Counted from the first letter of the stretch, positions 1 through 8,985 are shown. The stretch is 64,000 bases of DNA from Candidatus Sulfuricurvum sp. RIFRC-1 (GCF_000310245.1 NC_020505.1:248001-312000), one strand, 5' to 3'. Translations and numbers: made by a program. Notes: generated by a model from the letters alone, not told the origin.

Positions 1-377
1 TCTTTGTCGGGGTAGGGAGTTTGGTTCTCTATATCCGCTCTCTAACCCTCGAAATCCTCAAAAGTGACTATATCTATTTTGCCCGCTCACGTGGAATATC
101 GGAGATTAAAGTTATCCGCTACTATATCCTCCCCAATCTTTTACCGCCGATTGTGACGATGTTGGGATTATCGTTGCCGGGACTTATCGGCGGATCGGTG
201 ATATTGGAATCGATATTTGGGATCGAGGGGATGGGACAGTTGTTTTATCTATCGGCGATGAGTCGGGATTATCCGGTGATTATGGGGATTTTAATGATGA
301 GTGCGTTTTTGACGTTGATCGGGAATCAGATTGCGGATGCGGTGTTGTTGAAGTTGAATCCGTTTGTAAAAAGATAA
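1..377 (+). CDS. ABC transporter permease, DppB/OppB type (5' end missing)
   Basis: This is the C-terminal part of an inner-membrane permease of the dipeptide/oligopeptide/nickel ABC import family. The frame is open to the left edge, so the start lies outside the window. The cytoplasmic coupling loop typical of the family is visible (ARSRGIS followed by ILPN), then two or three hydrophobic segments and the usual end in which an Asp/Asn-Pro near the C terminus (LNPFVKR) closes the protein. The full family length is about 310-340 residues, so roughly two thirds is missing. The substrate cannot be told, because the binding protein and ATPases are not in view. It converges on nusA. Confidence 0.85.
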   Translation, partial: FVGVGSLVLYIRSLTLEILKSDYIYFARSRGISEIKVIRYYILPNLLPPIVTMLGLSLPGLIGGSVILESIFGIEGMGQLFYLSAMSRDYPVIMGILMMSAFLTLIGNQIADAVLLKLNPFVKR

Positions 378-385
378 TACTGCCA

Positions 386-451
386 CCACAACATACAAGA
401 GCAAGGTCGCCCGCAGTAGTGCGGAGGCGTACCGACAGCGATTTGTTGTGG
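386..451. repeat. Nested inverted repeat between convergent genes
   Basis: An outer 8-bp inverted repeat (CCACAACA at 386-393, TGTTGTGG at 444-451) encloses GTCG/CGAC (406-409, 433-436) and a perfect 5-bp hairpin with loop GTAG (411-424). The element lies just after the permease stop and before the end of nusA. It could be part of the permease terminator or a small dispersed element; only one copy is present in the window. Confidence 0.45.
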
Positions 452-467
452 GGGCGATTTTCTTTTG

Positions 468-495
468 ATACTTTTCTTATGAAAAAGAAAAGTAT
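468..495. terminator. Likely bidirectional terminator (permease / nusA)
   Basis: An 11-bp perfect inverted repeat (ATACTTTTCTT at 468-478, AAGAAAAGTAT at 485-495) with a six-base loop sits between two convergent genes, 9 bases from the nusA stop. The A/T-rich stem supplies U-tracts on both strands. Confidence 0.6.
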
Positions 496-504
496 GTATA
501 AATA

Positions 505-1635
505 TTAATTCCCGAATAGAGCTTCGAGCGAACTTAATCCCTCTTTTTTCTCTTCCTGAGCTTTCTCACCCATTTGAGCACTTCCGCCCACTTCATTGAG
601 CTCGATGGTATAACCTGTCAACATCGACGCAAGACGGATATTAATCCCACTTTTTCCGATTGCTTTGGATTTTTGATCGCTTGGAAGGGTGACAACCGCT
701 TTTTTCTCGTCACCGTTTTCGGAAACCACAACCGCACTGATGATCGCTGGGCTCATGGCACGAGAGATGAAAAGTTCCGGTGATGAGCTGTATTCTACAC
801 AGTCGATATTTTCCCCGCACAACTCTTCACTAACTGCATTGATACGGACACCGCGTACACCTACGGTTGCACCGATCGGATCGATCTGAGGACGGTTGGT
901 GTAGAGGGCAATTTTCGCACGCTCACCCGGGATACGAGCACATTTTTCAACGACGACGATACCGTCTTTGATCTCAGGTACTTCAAGAGCTAAAAGCTCT
1001 TCGAGAAATTTAGGAGCAGTACGGGAAAGCTCCATCGAAATACCGTTGGCTTTATCTACATGGACGCGGCGAACAATGGCGCTGACCATATCACCCACTT
1101 TGAATTTTTCACCTTTGATACGGCTTTTCATCGGTAATACAGCACGGATTTCATCAATCTCGATAGTAGTATTTTGATCTCCGTCAACACGGGTGACACG
1201 ACCGGAGACGATTTGGTTGATTTTACTTTTGTATTTATCGTATAACTCATTCTCTACGAGGCGTTGAATATGAAATTCGATTTCGCGGTGTAAAGCGGCA
1301 AATGCGCTGCGCCCGTAGCTCTCGATATCGTGTTCCATTTGGAGCTGGTCGCCGATCTCAGCTTCGTCATCAATCTCTAATGCATTAGTGATGCTCATAT
1401 AAGCACCCGCTTCTTCCCCTTCGATTTCAGGGGCATCATCAGCCACAACCGTGATGATTTGGCGGAGTTTTACCGCTTTTGTGCGATCATCGATATCCGC
1501 TTCAAAAGCGAATGTCGGATTGATAATTCGTTTAGCGGTTTGGATAAATGAGGTTTTGATCGCTTCTTGGACATTTTCGCGGCTCAGCCCTTTTTCGTTG
1601 GCAATTGAATCAATAATATCTAAAATATTTTCCAT
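505..1635 (-). CDS. nusA: Transcription termination/antitermination protein NusA
   Basis: NusA binds RNA polymerase and nascent RNA and controls pausing, termination and antitermination. The 376-residue protein has the N-terminal polymerase-binding domain (about 1-130), an S1 domain (about 140-205, starting near INQIVSGRVTRVDGD) and two KH domains (GVRG motif near 260; IGKSGINIRLAS near 325). It lacks the C-terminal acidic repeats of the 495-residue E. coli protein, as is usual in this phylum. The ATG at 1635 follows AGAGGA. It stands alone, in convergent orientation to the permease and divergent from the HP0268-family gene. Confidence 0.95.
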   Translation of the reverse strand: MENILDIIDSIANEKGLSRENVQEAIKTSFIQTAKRIINPTFAFEADIDDRTKAVKLRQIITVVADDAPEIEGEEAGAYMSITNALEIDDEAEIGDQLQMEHDIESYGRSAFAALHREIEFHIQRLVENELYDKYKSKINQIVSGRVTRVDGDQNTTIEIDEIRAVLPMKSRIKGEKFKVGDMVSAIVRRVHVDKANGISMELSRTAPKFLEELLALEVPEIKDGIVVVEKCARIPGERAKIALYTNRPQIDPIGATVGVRGVRINAVSEELCGENIDCVEYSSSPELFISRAMSPAIISAVVVSENGDEKKAVVTLPSDQKSKAIGKSGINIRLASMLTGYTIELNEVGGSAQMGEKAQEEKKEGLSSLEALFGN

Positions 1636-1709
1636 AGGACTATCCTCTTGATTAGTGGTAACTCATAAAAAATTGGTTGGTTGGGAAAGCTTTTTTATGA
1701 AGGATAGGT

Positions 1710-1715
1710 ATTATA
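1710..1715 (-). promoter_or_regulatory. -10 box for nusA
   Basis: TATAAT on the minus strand about 75 bases upstream of the nusA start, in the divergent intergenic region. No clear -35 box, as is common for the main sigma factor in Campylobacterota. Confidence 0.5.
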
Positions 1716-1754
1716 CATAAATTTCTCTTAATAGGATATTTATCATATCACCGC

Positions 1755-1760
1755 TATAAT
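1755..1760 (+). promoter_or_regulatory. -10 box for the HP0268-miaB operon
   Basis: TATAAT ending 37 bases before the ATG at 1798. The ribosome-binding site AAAGGGAAAA follows. It probably serves the run of genes from 1798 to 6972, which have only short gaps or overlaps. Confidence 0.55.
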
Positions 1761-1797
1761 CCCCCTAATATCAAGAACTCTATAAAAGGGAAAAGCA

Positions 1798-2040
1798 ATG
1801 GAACTCAAACTCGCCCGTAGCGAACACGACACCAAACCTCGTAAAATCGACCTCAAAAAAATCACTGAGATGGTAGAGAAAAGCAACTCGTCTATCCTCT
1901 ATTTTGACCGTGAAAACTCACACAAAGACCTTCTTGCGCTTCAAGATCATTTCGAAGGCGAAGGTAAAAGTTTTTACATGCGCGAAGTAAAATTTGGACT
2001 TTCAGCTAACGAATACATGTACGAAGTACATATTTTATAG
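1798..2040 (+). CDS. HP0268-family small protein
   Basis: An 80-residue protein with the family pattern of a charged N terminus, a central HKDLLALQDHFEGEGKS segment and a C-terminal EYMYEVHIL strand. In Helicobacter pylori the HP0268 gene also lies next to miaB (HP0269), which supports the call. The H. pylori protein has been reported to have nicking-endonuclease and ribonuclease activity; whether this protein does cannot be judged from sequence. It is separated from miaB by only 5 bases and is probably co-transcribed with it. Assignment rests on remembered family features and context. Confidence 0.7.
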   Translation: MELKLARSEHDTKPRKIDLKKITEMVEKSNSSILYFDRENSHKDLLALQDHFEGEGKSFYMREVKFGLSANEYMYEVHIL

Positions 2041-2045
2041 TCTGA

Positions 2046-3344
2046 ATGAGTAAGAAACTTTTTATCGAGACGCTCGGATGCGCGATGAATACGCGTGATT
2101 CTGAGCACATGATCGCGGAACTTAACGCCCATGAGGGGTATGAGCTCACCGATGATGCGAGCGCTGCCGATCTCATCCTCATCAATACCTGTTCCGTCCG
2201 CGAAAAACCGGTACACAAACTCTTCTCTGAACTCGGTGTTTTTAACAAACTCAAAAAAGCGGACGCTAAAATCGGCGTGTGTGGATGTACGGCGTCTCAT
2301 TTGGGTAAAGAGATCATCAAGCGCGCACCGTATGTCAATTTCGTTCTCGGTGCCCGAAATGTCTCTAAGATTGCCGATGTATTGCACCGTGATAAAGCGG
2401 TTGAAATCGAAATCGATTATGATGAATCACAGTTTGCCTTCAAAGATTTCCGCAGCAGCCCCTATAAAGCCTATATCAATATCTCGATCGGTTGTGATAA
2501 GCAGTGTACGTTTTGCATCGTTCCGAAAACCCGTGGGGATGAGATATCAATTCCTCCCGATTTGATCGTCGCCGAAGCGCGTAAAGCGGTAGACAGCGGT
2601 GCGAAAGAAGTTTTCCTCCTTGGTCAAAATGTTAACAACTACGGTCGCCGTTTGTCGGGGGGGAATGAAAAAATCAACTTCACTGAGCTTCTTCGTCGTG
2701 TGAGTGCAGTGGAAGGGTTGGAACGTATCCGATTCACCTCTCCCCACCCGCTTCATATGGATGATGAATTTATCGAAGAGTTTGCCCGCAATCCAAAAAT
2801 TTGTAAATCGATGCACATGCCGCTTCAAAGCGGATCGACTGAGATTCTCAAAGCGATGAAGCGCGGATACACCAAAGATTGGTTTTTAAACCGCGCTCGC
2901 AAATTGCGGGAGTTGGTTCCTAATGTGAGTATCAGCACCGATATTATCGTCGCGTTTCCCGGAGAGAGTGATGAAGATTTCGAAGAGACTATGGAGGTGC
3001 TGAATCAAGTTCGTTTTGAACAGCTCTTTAGTTTTAAATACTCCCCTCGTCCATTGACAGAAGCGGAGAAAATGGCAGAAGTGGATTCAGAAGTGGGTTC
3101 CGAACGACTCAGCAGACTGCAAGCAAGGCATGATGAGATACTCGATGAGATGAAATTGGTCAATTTAGGTAAGATCGTTGAGGTCTATTTTGAAGAGTTG
3201 CGCGAGGGTGGTTATGTTGCGGGTCGCAGTGATAATAATCTCGGGGTTAAAGTTAAGGGGAGCGAGGAGATGCTAGGCACAATCGCATCGGTGAAAATTA
3301 CGGAGGTTTCGCGTAACGTCCAGTATGGAGAGATCATTGCGTAA
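2046..3344 (+). CDS. miaB: tRNA-2-methylthio-N6-dimethylallyladenosine synthase MiaB
   Basis: A radical-SAM methylthiotransferase that converts i6A37 of tRNAs to ms2i6A37. The N-terminal UPF0004 domain has the three auxiliary-cluster cysteines (Cys12, Cys49, about Cys81). The radical-SAM cluster CDKQCTFC lies near residue 155 and a TRAM domain fills about 365-432. The length (432) is normal. The MiaB paralogue RimO is encoded at 12372-13688; the FCIVPKTRG stretch after the cluster favours MiaB here. It follows the HP0268-family gene and overlaps the next gene by 20 bases. Confidence 0.95.
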   Translation: MSKKLFIETLGCAMNTRDSEHMIAELNAHEGYELTDDASAADLILINTCSVREKPVHKLFSELGVFNKLKKADAKIGVCGCTASHLGKEIIKRAPYVNFVLGARNVSKIADVLHRDKAVEIEIDYDESQFAFKDFRSSPYKAYINISIGCDKQCTFCIVPKTRGDEISIPPDLIVAEARKAVDSGAKEVFLLGQNVNNYGRRLSGGNEKINFTELLRRVSAVEGLERIRFTSPHPLHMDDEFIEEFARNPKICKSMHMPLQSGSTEILKAMKRGYTKDWFLNRARKLRELVPNVSISTDIIVAFPGESDEDFEETMEVLNQVRFEQLFSFKYSPRPLTEAEKMAEVDSEVGSERLSRLQARHDEILDEMKLVNLGKIVEVYFEELREGGYVAGRSDNNLGVKVKGSEEMLGTIASVKITEVSRNVQYGEIIA

Positions 3345-3960
3345 AGAACTTCTTCGCAAACTTGCGTTGTGGTTTATCCCTCCTATCGGAACACTCCTGA
3401 TTCGTCTTATTTATCTTACGAACGCAAAGCGGTTTCATCTTCCCAACGTTATCCCTTCAGAACCCGTTATTTTTGCTTTTTGGCACGGAGATTTACTGAT
3501 GCAACCGTATCTCTATTACCAATTCCGCAAAGACCCTAAAGCCAATGTTTTGATTTCCGATCATTTTGACGGTCAGATTATCGCACGTATTATGCGTTAT
3601 TTTAAACTGGGGACGATTCACGGCTCTACCACTCGCGGAGGAGCTAAAGTACTTATTCAGGGGCTTAAATCACTCAGTGAGGGGTATGATATAGGAATAA
3701 CTCCCGATGGTCCGAAAGGGCCTCGTCATGAGATGAGTGACGGAGTTGTGATTATGGCGCAAAAACGGAACACCAAAGTGATCGTTTACAGCTGTGTCCC
3801 CTCAAAGTTTTGGCAACTCCCCAGTTGGGACCGTTTTAGTGTTCCAAAACCGTTTGGAACCCTTGATTTCTATGCGTCTGAACCTATCGATGTGAACGGA
3901 TTGGAGATGGAAGCGGCCAAAGCGGTGATCAAAGAAAAATTGATGGAACATGTACTCTAA
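3325..3960 (+). CDS. DUF374 family lysophospholipid acyltransferase-like protein
   Basis: A 211-residue protein of the DUF374 group, related to the acyltransferases of lipid A and phospholipid synthesis. Visible features are a hydrophobic N-terminal segment (about 12-28), the HGD motif in [12 protein letters not shown] (near 50), STTRGGAK and [11 protein letters not shown] (near 135), the usual active-site and substrate-binding blocks. It probably acts at the inner membrane; the acyl acceptor is unknown. The ATG at 3325 overlaps miaB and has no close ribosome-binding site. A TTG at 3337, six bases after GGAG, is a good alternative and would shorten the protein by four residues. Confidence 0.8.
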   Translation: MERSLRKELLRKLALWFIPPIGTLLIRLIYLTNAKRFHLPNVIPSEPVIFAFWHGDLLMQPYLYYQFRKDPKANVLISDHFDGQIIARIMRYFKLGTIHGSTTRGGAKVLIQGLKSLSEGYDIGITPDGPKGPRHEMSDGVVIMAQKRNTKVIVYSCVPSKFWQLPSWDRFSVPKPFGTLDFYASEPIDVNGLEMEAAKAVIKEKLMEHVL

Positions 3961-3972
3961 GGTGCTGCGACG

Positions 3973-4815
3973 ATGAGTGAACTCCATCGTGCCAAAGAAG
4001 ATTTTTTAAAATATCTCGATGGGATACGGGGATATTCAGCTCTTACCATCCAAAGCTATCATGATTCGATCGATGCAATGCTCTGTAACGCTGAAATCGA
4101 GGAAGAATCAGGGGTATTGTCGATCAATCTTATGCCTTTACGACTCAAAATCGCTTCGCTCAATCCCAAATCGATTGCCTCTAAACTCAGTGCCATCCGA
4201 AGTTTCATCAAATACCTCCGTTCACAAGGAAAAATTGTTGAGCTTAAGGGGGATGAGAGTGTGAAAATTCCCAAAACTCTCCCGAAACCGATCGCACATG
4301 AGCATGTTCTTCATGCACTTCAATACGCTGAACCGACCGCTAAACTGGCCATTATCCTTTTGTATACGATGGGACTTCGTATTTCAGAACTTTCCCATCT
4401 TCGTGTTGCTGATATGTCGGATGAGTGGTCTCGTATTCGAGGAAAAGGGTCAAAAGAACGCGACATTCCGATGATTGAGTCAATTCGGGTGATGGCACAA
4501 GAGTATCTTGTTCATTACCCTTCCAAAGAGTACGTTTTTGAGGCTTTGGGTGAAAAATTAAGCGAAAATAGTCTAAGATATATAATTACCAAGGCATTCG
4601 CAAAGGTTGGACTCAAAGTGACACCTCATCAATTGCGTCATACGTATGCGACCGAACTGTTAAACAATGGTGCGCGGATTGCCGATGTTAGCGAATTGTT
4701 GGGTCACGCAAGTATGGCTACCACACAGATTTATACCAAATTGGGAAATGCTTTGAAAATGGATCATTATCGTCAATCGCATCCATTATGCCTTCCTCAT
4801 GGGGAATCTTTGTGA
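3973..4815 (+). CDS. Tyrosine recombinase, XerC/XerD-like
   Basis: A 280-residue site-specific recombinase. The N-terminal SAM-like core-binding domain (about 5-95) is followed by the catalytic domain with Arg in GLRISELSHL, Lys in GKGSKERDIP, HQLRHTYATELL (His and Arg), LLGHASMATTQ (His) and the Tyr nucleophile in QIYTKL. All six catalytic positions look intact. Size and its place among housekeeping genes argue for a chromosomal Xer enzyme (chromosome dimer resolution) rather than a phage integrase. Many Campylobacterota use a longer XerH, so the exact name is left open. Its stop overlaps the next start. Confidence 0.85.
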   Translation: MSELHRAKEDFLKYLDGIRGYSALTIQSYHDSIDAMLCNAEIEEESGVLSINLMPLRLKIASLNPKSIASKLSAIRSFIKYLRSQGKIVELKGDESVKIPKTLPKPIAHEHVLHALQYAEPTAKLAIILLYTMGLRISELSHLRVADMSDEWSRIRGKGSKERDIPMIESIRVMAQEYLVHYPSKEYVFEALGEKLSENSLRYIITKAFAKVGLKVTPHQLRHTYATELLNNGARIADVSELLGHASMATTQIYTKLGNALKMDHYRQSHPLCLPHGESL

Positions 4816-5843
4816 TAGCGTGGTTATATCAGAAAATCTTTATCGCTATTGTTCCCGATGGAGGCTCTTACGACGTACGTGTTGTTACCCTCAAACAGAA
4901 AAAACTCCTCTCCAAAGAGAGCCGACATTTTGAAGGATCCACGGCATACGAGGATATGGCGGGGTATGTGCGAAAACGACTTGATATTTCTCCTCTGCAT
5001 TATATTGCCATCTTAAATCCGGGAATGAATCAAGGGGCATTGAACGGCTGTTCATTGCACGACATTGCAGAGGATTTAAATGGAGCCAAAACTCTTTGCC
5101 GTAATCAAAAATGGCTTCTTTATACTTCGATATTGGAACTTGAAACGCTGAAAAAACAGTATTCTACTCTAGGATTGGATTTTGTCTTTTCACCGTTTTC
5201 GATTATTGAAAATTTTTTTAGAGATAAAATCGGCACCGGATTTGCCCTTTACGCATTGGCTCAAAAAGATTCGTTCAGTGTTGCATTTTTTGATGATGGG
5301 AAACTTGAATACGCACATCATTATCCGATGCACCGACATGAAGGAGCAGGGATTGAACAAGAAGGAAATGTCATCGGATTTACCGTCGGTGTCGAAGAAG
5401 ACGAAGTGGTTGAACGAGGGATCAGTCTAGATGATATTGAAAATTTGGACGATTTGGACATTATTGATGAACTGGATAATCTAAGTGATATCGAAGATCT
5501 TGATGCTCTCGAGGATATAGACGAATTCAGCGATGATCAGCCTACCATTGAAGAGAAACGTTTAGTTCTTCCGCGCAGTGATGAGATCAAGCAGGAGATG
5601 GAGGGTTTCAATGACGATTTTGCCCGGTTTGAGTTTATTCAAAAAACTCTCTCCCGTTTTTACGCTTCAGAACAATGCAATGATCGTTTTGTAGAAACGG
5701 TCTATATTGCTGATGCGTACGGGAGCGGAGTTGAGCTGAAGCGGTATCTCGAGGAGGAACTTTTTTTAAATGTATTGATCCGCCGTATCGATATGGGTGA
5801 TGAGGTGATATCTCTCGCAATGAGCGAAGAGGAGGAACTGTGA
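4812..5843 (+). CDS. PilM/GspL-like protein with acidic insert
   Basis: A 343-residue protein of uncertain function. The N terminus (IAIVPDGGSYDVRVVTLKQ) reads like the first strands of an actin-like fold. A region rich in Asp/Glu (about residues 200-250, with repeated D-[IL]-[DE] steps such as DLDIIDELDNLSDIEDL) interrupts the fold, followed by a further globular part. Two small membrane proteins resembling PilN and PilO follow at once, and this order is the main reason for the PilM/GspL-like call. I chose the GTG at 4812, which overlaps the recombinase stop and follows GGGGA by six bases; an ATG at 4788 has no ribosome-binding site. Confidence 0.5.
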   Translation: MIAWLYQKIFIAIVPDGGSYDVRVVTLKQKKLLSKESRHFEGSTAYEDMAGYVRKRLDISPLHYIAILNPGMNQGALNGCSLHDIAEDLNGAKTLCRNQKWLLYTSILELETLKKQYSTLGLDFVFSPFSIIENFFRDKIGTGFALYALAQKDSFSVAFFDDGKLEYAHHYPMHRHEGAGIEQEGNVIGFTVGVEEDEVVERGISLDDIENLDDLDIIDELDNLSDIEDLDALEDIDEFSDDQPTIEEKRLVLPRSDEIKQEMEGFNDDFARFEFIQKTLSRFYASEQCNDRFVETVYIADAYGSGVELKRYLEEELFLNVLIRRIDMGDEVISLAMSEEEEL

Positions 5844-6373
5844 AACACAGTTTTATTACTCCGAACCCTAAGCGTCTTATCAGTGGAGAACTGCGCCTCG
5901 TCCTTTTCTTTTTCATTGTTACCATTATGATGTTAGTGGGAACTTATCTCTTTTTAGAATATAAAACGTATGATTTTATCGATGAACGCGAAGAAGTTGT
6001 ACAGCAAGAAAAATCGTTAAAGCACTCGATTACTCAAATGGAAGAAGAGATCAAAACAATCGAAAAAGAGGTAAAAATTGCCGAGCAGATTACAACCGAT
6101 AATACGGTTATGAAAGAGAGCATTCGCAATTTGTTCGATCTGGTCCCTGATGATATTACCCTTGATCGCGCCGAGCTGGAGAGTTCATCGCTTATTTTAT
6201 ACGGTACGACTCCGAATAAAGATACCTATGAATATAGGCTTCATGCTCCGCTCCGCTCTATTTTTCATCGTACTTACACCAGTTTTTATCCGATAGAAAA
6301 CGGATGGTATCGATTTGTATCATCGAATTATTTGGATGATGAAACGATGACTCAGGGCGAGGAGATCAAATGA
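5840..6373 (+). CDS. PilN-like bitopic membrane protein
   Basis: A 177-residue protein with a short cytoplasmic N terminus, one membrane helix (about 20-42), a predicted coiled coil (about 48-85, rich in Glu/Lys) and a small C-terminal domain beginning LVPDDITLDRAEL. That last phrase resembles the PilN/GspL pattern in which a ferredoxin-like domain begins with 'P..v.l..l.'. The GTG start at 5840 overlaps the preceding stop and follows GGAGG. Sequence alone would leave it hypothetical; order, size and topology suggest the assembly platform of a type IV pilus or type II secretion system. Confidence 0.5.
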   Translation: MKHSFITPNPKRLISGELRLVLFFFIVTIMMLVGTYLFLEYKTYDFIDEREEVVQQEKSLKHSITQMEEEIKTIEKEVKIAEQITTDNTVMKESIRNLFDLVPDDITLDRAELESSSLILYGTTPNKDTYEYRLHAPLRSIFHRTYTSFYPIENGWYRFVSSNYLDDETMTQGEEIK

Positions 6374-6972
6374 ACCGTCAAACGCTCTATATCGTCATTC
6401 TCTCGGCTGTCCTTTTAATCGCGGTGATTTTGTTCTCTTTTTTCTTGTTGATTCCGACAGGGAAAGAGTATCGATCATTGCGCCTTGAGAGTAAAAAAGA
6501 GTTTCAACAACTCGATGTGGCACAGCGGGAACACGATCAAACACAAGAGCGTCTCAAAGAACTTCAAGAACGTAATGGGCATACGATTAAAGCGTTTAAC
6601 ACCTCTTTTAACCCTGATCACTTTGAAAAAATTTATAAACAAGAGTTCACCGATCTGTATCTAACCGAAGTGACAACATTTGAAACAAATGGGAGTTTTA
6701 CGGTTTACGAAGTGAATGCAACCTCTAAAATTACATCACCGGAAAGTTTTTACAACTTTATTGAATCGGTCAATAAAAGTAAATGGATAATCGGGGTTAA
6801 TTTTCCGATCCATTTTGAGAGAGACGGGGATAAAATTCGCTCAAGTTTTACTATGAGAGTGCATAATGCCTCTTTGGAAAAAGAAAAAAATGAAGAAGCA
6901 TCTCTTCCTCCTAAGAAAGAAACGAAAAAGCATGCTCCCATGAAGGAACATACTCCGCCGCCTCACCATTAA
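6370..6972 (+). CDS. PilO-like bitopic membrane protein
   Basis: A 200-residue protein with one membrane helix close to the N terminus (about 7-29), a coiled-coil stretch (about 38-70) and a globular domain to about 175. The C-terminal tail is rich in Lys, Pro and His (PPKKETKK, ending TPPPHH). Topology and its ATGA overlap with the PilN-like gene fit PilO. It ends the operon, seven bases before the end of the convergent proC. The function is inferred from order and topology, not from a clear motif. Confidence 0.5.
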   Translation: MNRQTLYIVILSAVLLIAVILFSFFLLIPTGKEYRSLRLESKKEFQQLDVAQREHDQTQERLKELQERNGHTIKAFNTSFNPDHFEKIYKQEFTDLYLTEVTTFETNGSFTVYEVNATSKITSPESFYNFIESVNKSKWIIGVNFPIHFERDGDKIRSSFTMRVHNASLEKEKNEEASLPPKKETKKHAPMKEHTPPPHH

Positions 6973-6979
6973 AAGGGGA

Positions 6980-7741
6980 TTATTTCATCCCTTTGGCACG
7001 ATCATGGGCCGCATGAATCGCTTCCATACACCCTTCTCTTACTTTCCCTTTTTCCAATGCCCCATAACCGGCGGCCGTTGTTCCTCCCGGACTCATAACG
7101 GCATCTTTTAGGAGGGCAGGATGAGTGGTTTGGATCAATTTGCCAAATCCATTGAAAAGGCCGCGCATCAATACCATGGCATCATCACGTTTGAGCCCTT
7201 CACGTACCGCTCCATCACAGAGTGCTTCGGCAATGAGAGCAAGATATGCCGGTCCGCTTCCGGCGAGGGCGGTTGCAATATCGAGCTCTTTTTCACTGCT
7301 AAGCCAGAGGGTTGAGCCAATCGTTTCAAACAATGCGATTGCATTGGTCACGATTGTACTGTCGCCGACCAAAGAGGTCATAGAGGCTCCCGCTTCCGCA
7401 GCAAGGTTAGGCATTGCACGGCAATACGTACGTGCAGAGATTATTTTAAGTGCTGCCAGGGGTGTACCGGCCAAAACCGAGTACAACGCATGCGCATTCC
7501 CTTTTAGATAAGGGGCTACTTCGTTAAGGTTAGAAGGTTTGACACACAAAATAACCGTTTTATTGGTGATATCGGCATCCGCGTAGAGTGTTTTTTTAAG
7601 CGGGATATTCAAGGATTGCTCGAATTTTTCCATCGCAGCCATGCTTCGGCCGATCACCTCGATCGCATGGGTTTCACAAAGGCCTTTTGCAAGGGCAAGG
7701 GCCATTTTCCCGTTGCCGACGAAGGTGATTGATTTAGCCAT
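6980..7741 (-). CDS. proC: Pyrroline-5-carboxylate reductase
   Basis: ProC reduces pyrroline-5-carboxylate to proline with NAD(P)H, the last step of proline synthesis. The 253-residue protein has the N-terminal Rossmann motif (FVGNGKMALALAKGL), CVKPSN near 85 and the C-terminal signature (MSPGGTTAAGYGALE). The start is placed at ATG 7741 because the dinucleotide-binding motif begins a few residues later, and AAGGGA in the end of fliW is at the right distance; a longer frame runs back to 7795. It overlaps fliW by eight bases. The pairing of fliW and proC is also known in Campylobacter. Confidence 0.92.
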   Translation of the reverse strand: MAKSITFVGNGKMALALAKGLCETHAIEVIGRSMAAMEKFEQSLNIPLKKTLYADADITNKTVILCVKPSNLNEVAPYLKGNAHALYSVLAGTPLAALKIISARTYCRAMPNLAAEAGASMTSLVGDSTIVTNAIALFETIGSTLWLSSEKELDIATALAGSGPAYLALIAEALCDGAVREGLKRDDAMVLMRGLFNGFGKLIQTTHPALLKDAVMSPGGTTAAGYGALEKGKVREGCMEAIHAAHDRAKGMK

Positions 7742-8123
7742 TGGTAGATCCCTTGAGGTATTTTTCAACCGGCTCGGCAATTCCGAAATCGGCACGGTTA
7801 TCGACGATAATCTGGGCCATGGTTTGATTGTCGGTATTAAAAATCAGAGGTGCGATAAAATTGATGGTCGATTTTTCGATGGGCGTTTGTAAAATCATAA
7901 TGTTATAAATCAAAAGGTTGCTCTCAGGGGTAATCCCCAACAATCCTTGGAGTGAGGAAGGGATATCGAAAGAGTATTCGCGTAATGCAAAAGGGTTGAT
8001 TAAGGTAAAAGAGGGACCATCTCCAACACTTTCTAACCGTAAAAAAATTTCGTCCAGTTTTTGAAGCTCCATTTTCGAGACTGCTTCAAAACCCAGCAGG
8101 GGAAGTTTTAAATCAAATTGCAT
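7734..8123 (-). CDS. fliW: Flagellar assembly factor FliW
   Basis: FliW binds flagellin and, when free, the RNA-binding regulator CsrA, so it links flagellin level to translation of flaA. The 129-residue protein has the family features: an N-terminal LPLLGFE, a middle block PFALREYSFDIP and LLIYNIMILQTP followed by NFIAPLIFNT. ATG 8123 follows GAAGGTAG; an upstream in-frame start at 8162 would add 13 unlikely residues. It is the first gene of a two-gene operon with proC and lies divergent from bamD. Confidence 0.9.
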   Translation of the reverse strand: MQFDLKLPLLGFEAVSKMELQKLDEIFLRLESVGDGPSFTLINPFALREYSFDIPSSLQGLLGITPESNLLIYNIMILQTPIEKSTINFIAPLIFNTDNQTMAQIIVDNRADFGIAEPVEKYLKGSTNG

Positions 8124-8254
8124 AACTACCTTCTTATATCTATAATGGACTGATTTTAACACATCAAACTAAAAAGTTTCAACTCATTGTAGGGGTGTTT
8201 AATCTCTTTACGGTAAAATAGCTGATAATTTCAAATAGAGCGTAGGTTTTCTCA

Positions 8255-8971
8255 ATGATTAGAACATGGTTAATCGCAATGACGGCACTTATTCTTCTTA
8301 CCGGATGCGGTAAAGAACTCGAAGAGTTTAATAAGCCTGCAGAGTATTGGTATGAAAAGATGGTTACGGCAGTTTCAAACGGTAATCTGGAAAAAGCAGA
8401 CAGCTATTTTAGTTCACTTCAAAGTGAGCATATCAGTTCTCCATTTTTAGCGGAAGCAACCATGATTATGGCTCAAGCGCATATGGCGCATGATGAATAT
8501 CTGCTTGCGGAACATTTTCTTAATGAATATATCCGTCGTTACGCCACTCCTGCAGGGCGCGAGAATGCGGAGTTCTTGAAAATCAAAGCAAAATTCTTGG
8601 CCCTTCCGAATCCGGGACGGGATCAGGGATTGATCGATGAAACGTTAAAAGGGGTGGAGACATTTAAAATGAGTTACCCGTATTCCACCTATTTACCGCA
8701 AATTAATACGATGGAAACACAATTGCAACTCGCTCGTGGAGTACTGAATGAAAATATTGCCCAAATGTATGAGCGTTTAGGCAAACCTAAAGGCGCAGGG
8801 TATTATCGTTCAATGGCTCCGGTAACGTGGATTAAAGCGGATGAAGTCGTCAATGCCGATATTCCGTGGTATCGTGAAATGTTTGAAGGTGATGGAAGCA
8901 GCAGTTGGTATGATTTCCTTATTCCGAAAACACGCAATGTCATCTCTATGGATGATAATCAAAGTAAATAA
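8255..8971 (+). CDS. bamD: Outer membrane assembly lipoprotein BamD
   Basis: A component of the BAM complex that inserts beta-barrel proteins in the outer membrane. The 238-residue protein begins with a lipoprotein signal peptide and lipobox (LLTGC, Cys18), then TPR-like helices with BamD-like phrases (EYWYEKM, ADSYFSSLQ, AEHFLNEYIRRY). The family is about 220-250 residues. It lies directly before lon, 14 bases apart, an order also seen in Campylobacter jejuni. Confidence 0.9.
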   Translation: MIRTWLIAMTALILLTGCGKELEEFNKPAEYWYEKMVTAVSNGNLEKADSYFSSLQSEHISSPFLAEATMIMAQAHMAHDEYLLAEHFLNEYIRRYATPAGRENAEFLKIKAKFLALPNPGRDQGLIDETLKGVETFKMSYPYSTYLPQINTMETQLQLARGVLNENIAQMYERLGKPKGAGYYRSMAPVTWIKADEVVNADIPWYREMFEGDGSSSWYDFLIPKTRNVISMDDNQSK

Positions 8972-8985
8972 GAGGATTTTTTCCC

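Noticed and set aside
3973-4815. Phage or integron integrase
   Set aside because: The protein is a tyrosine recombinase, but no other phage genes, attachment sites or cassettes are near. Size and context fit a chromosomal Xer enzyme.
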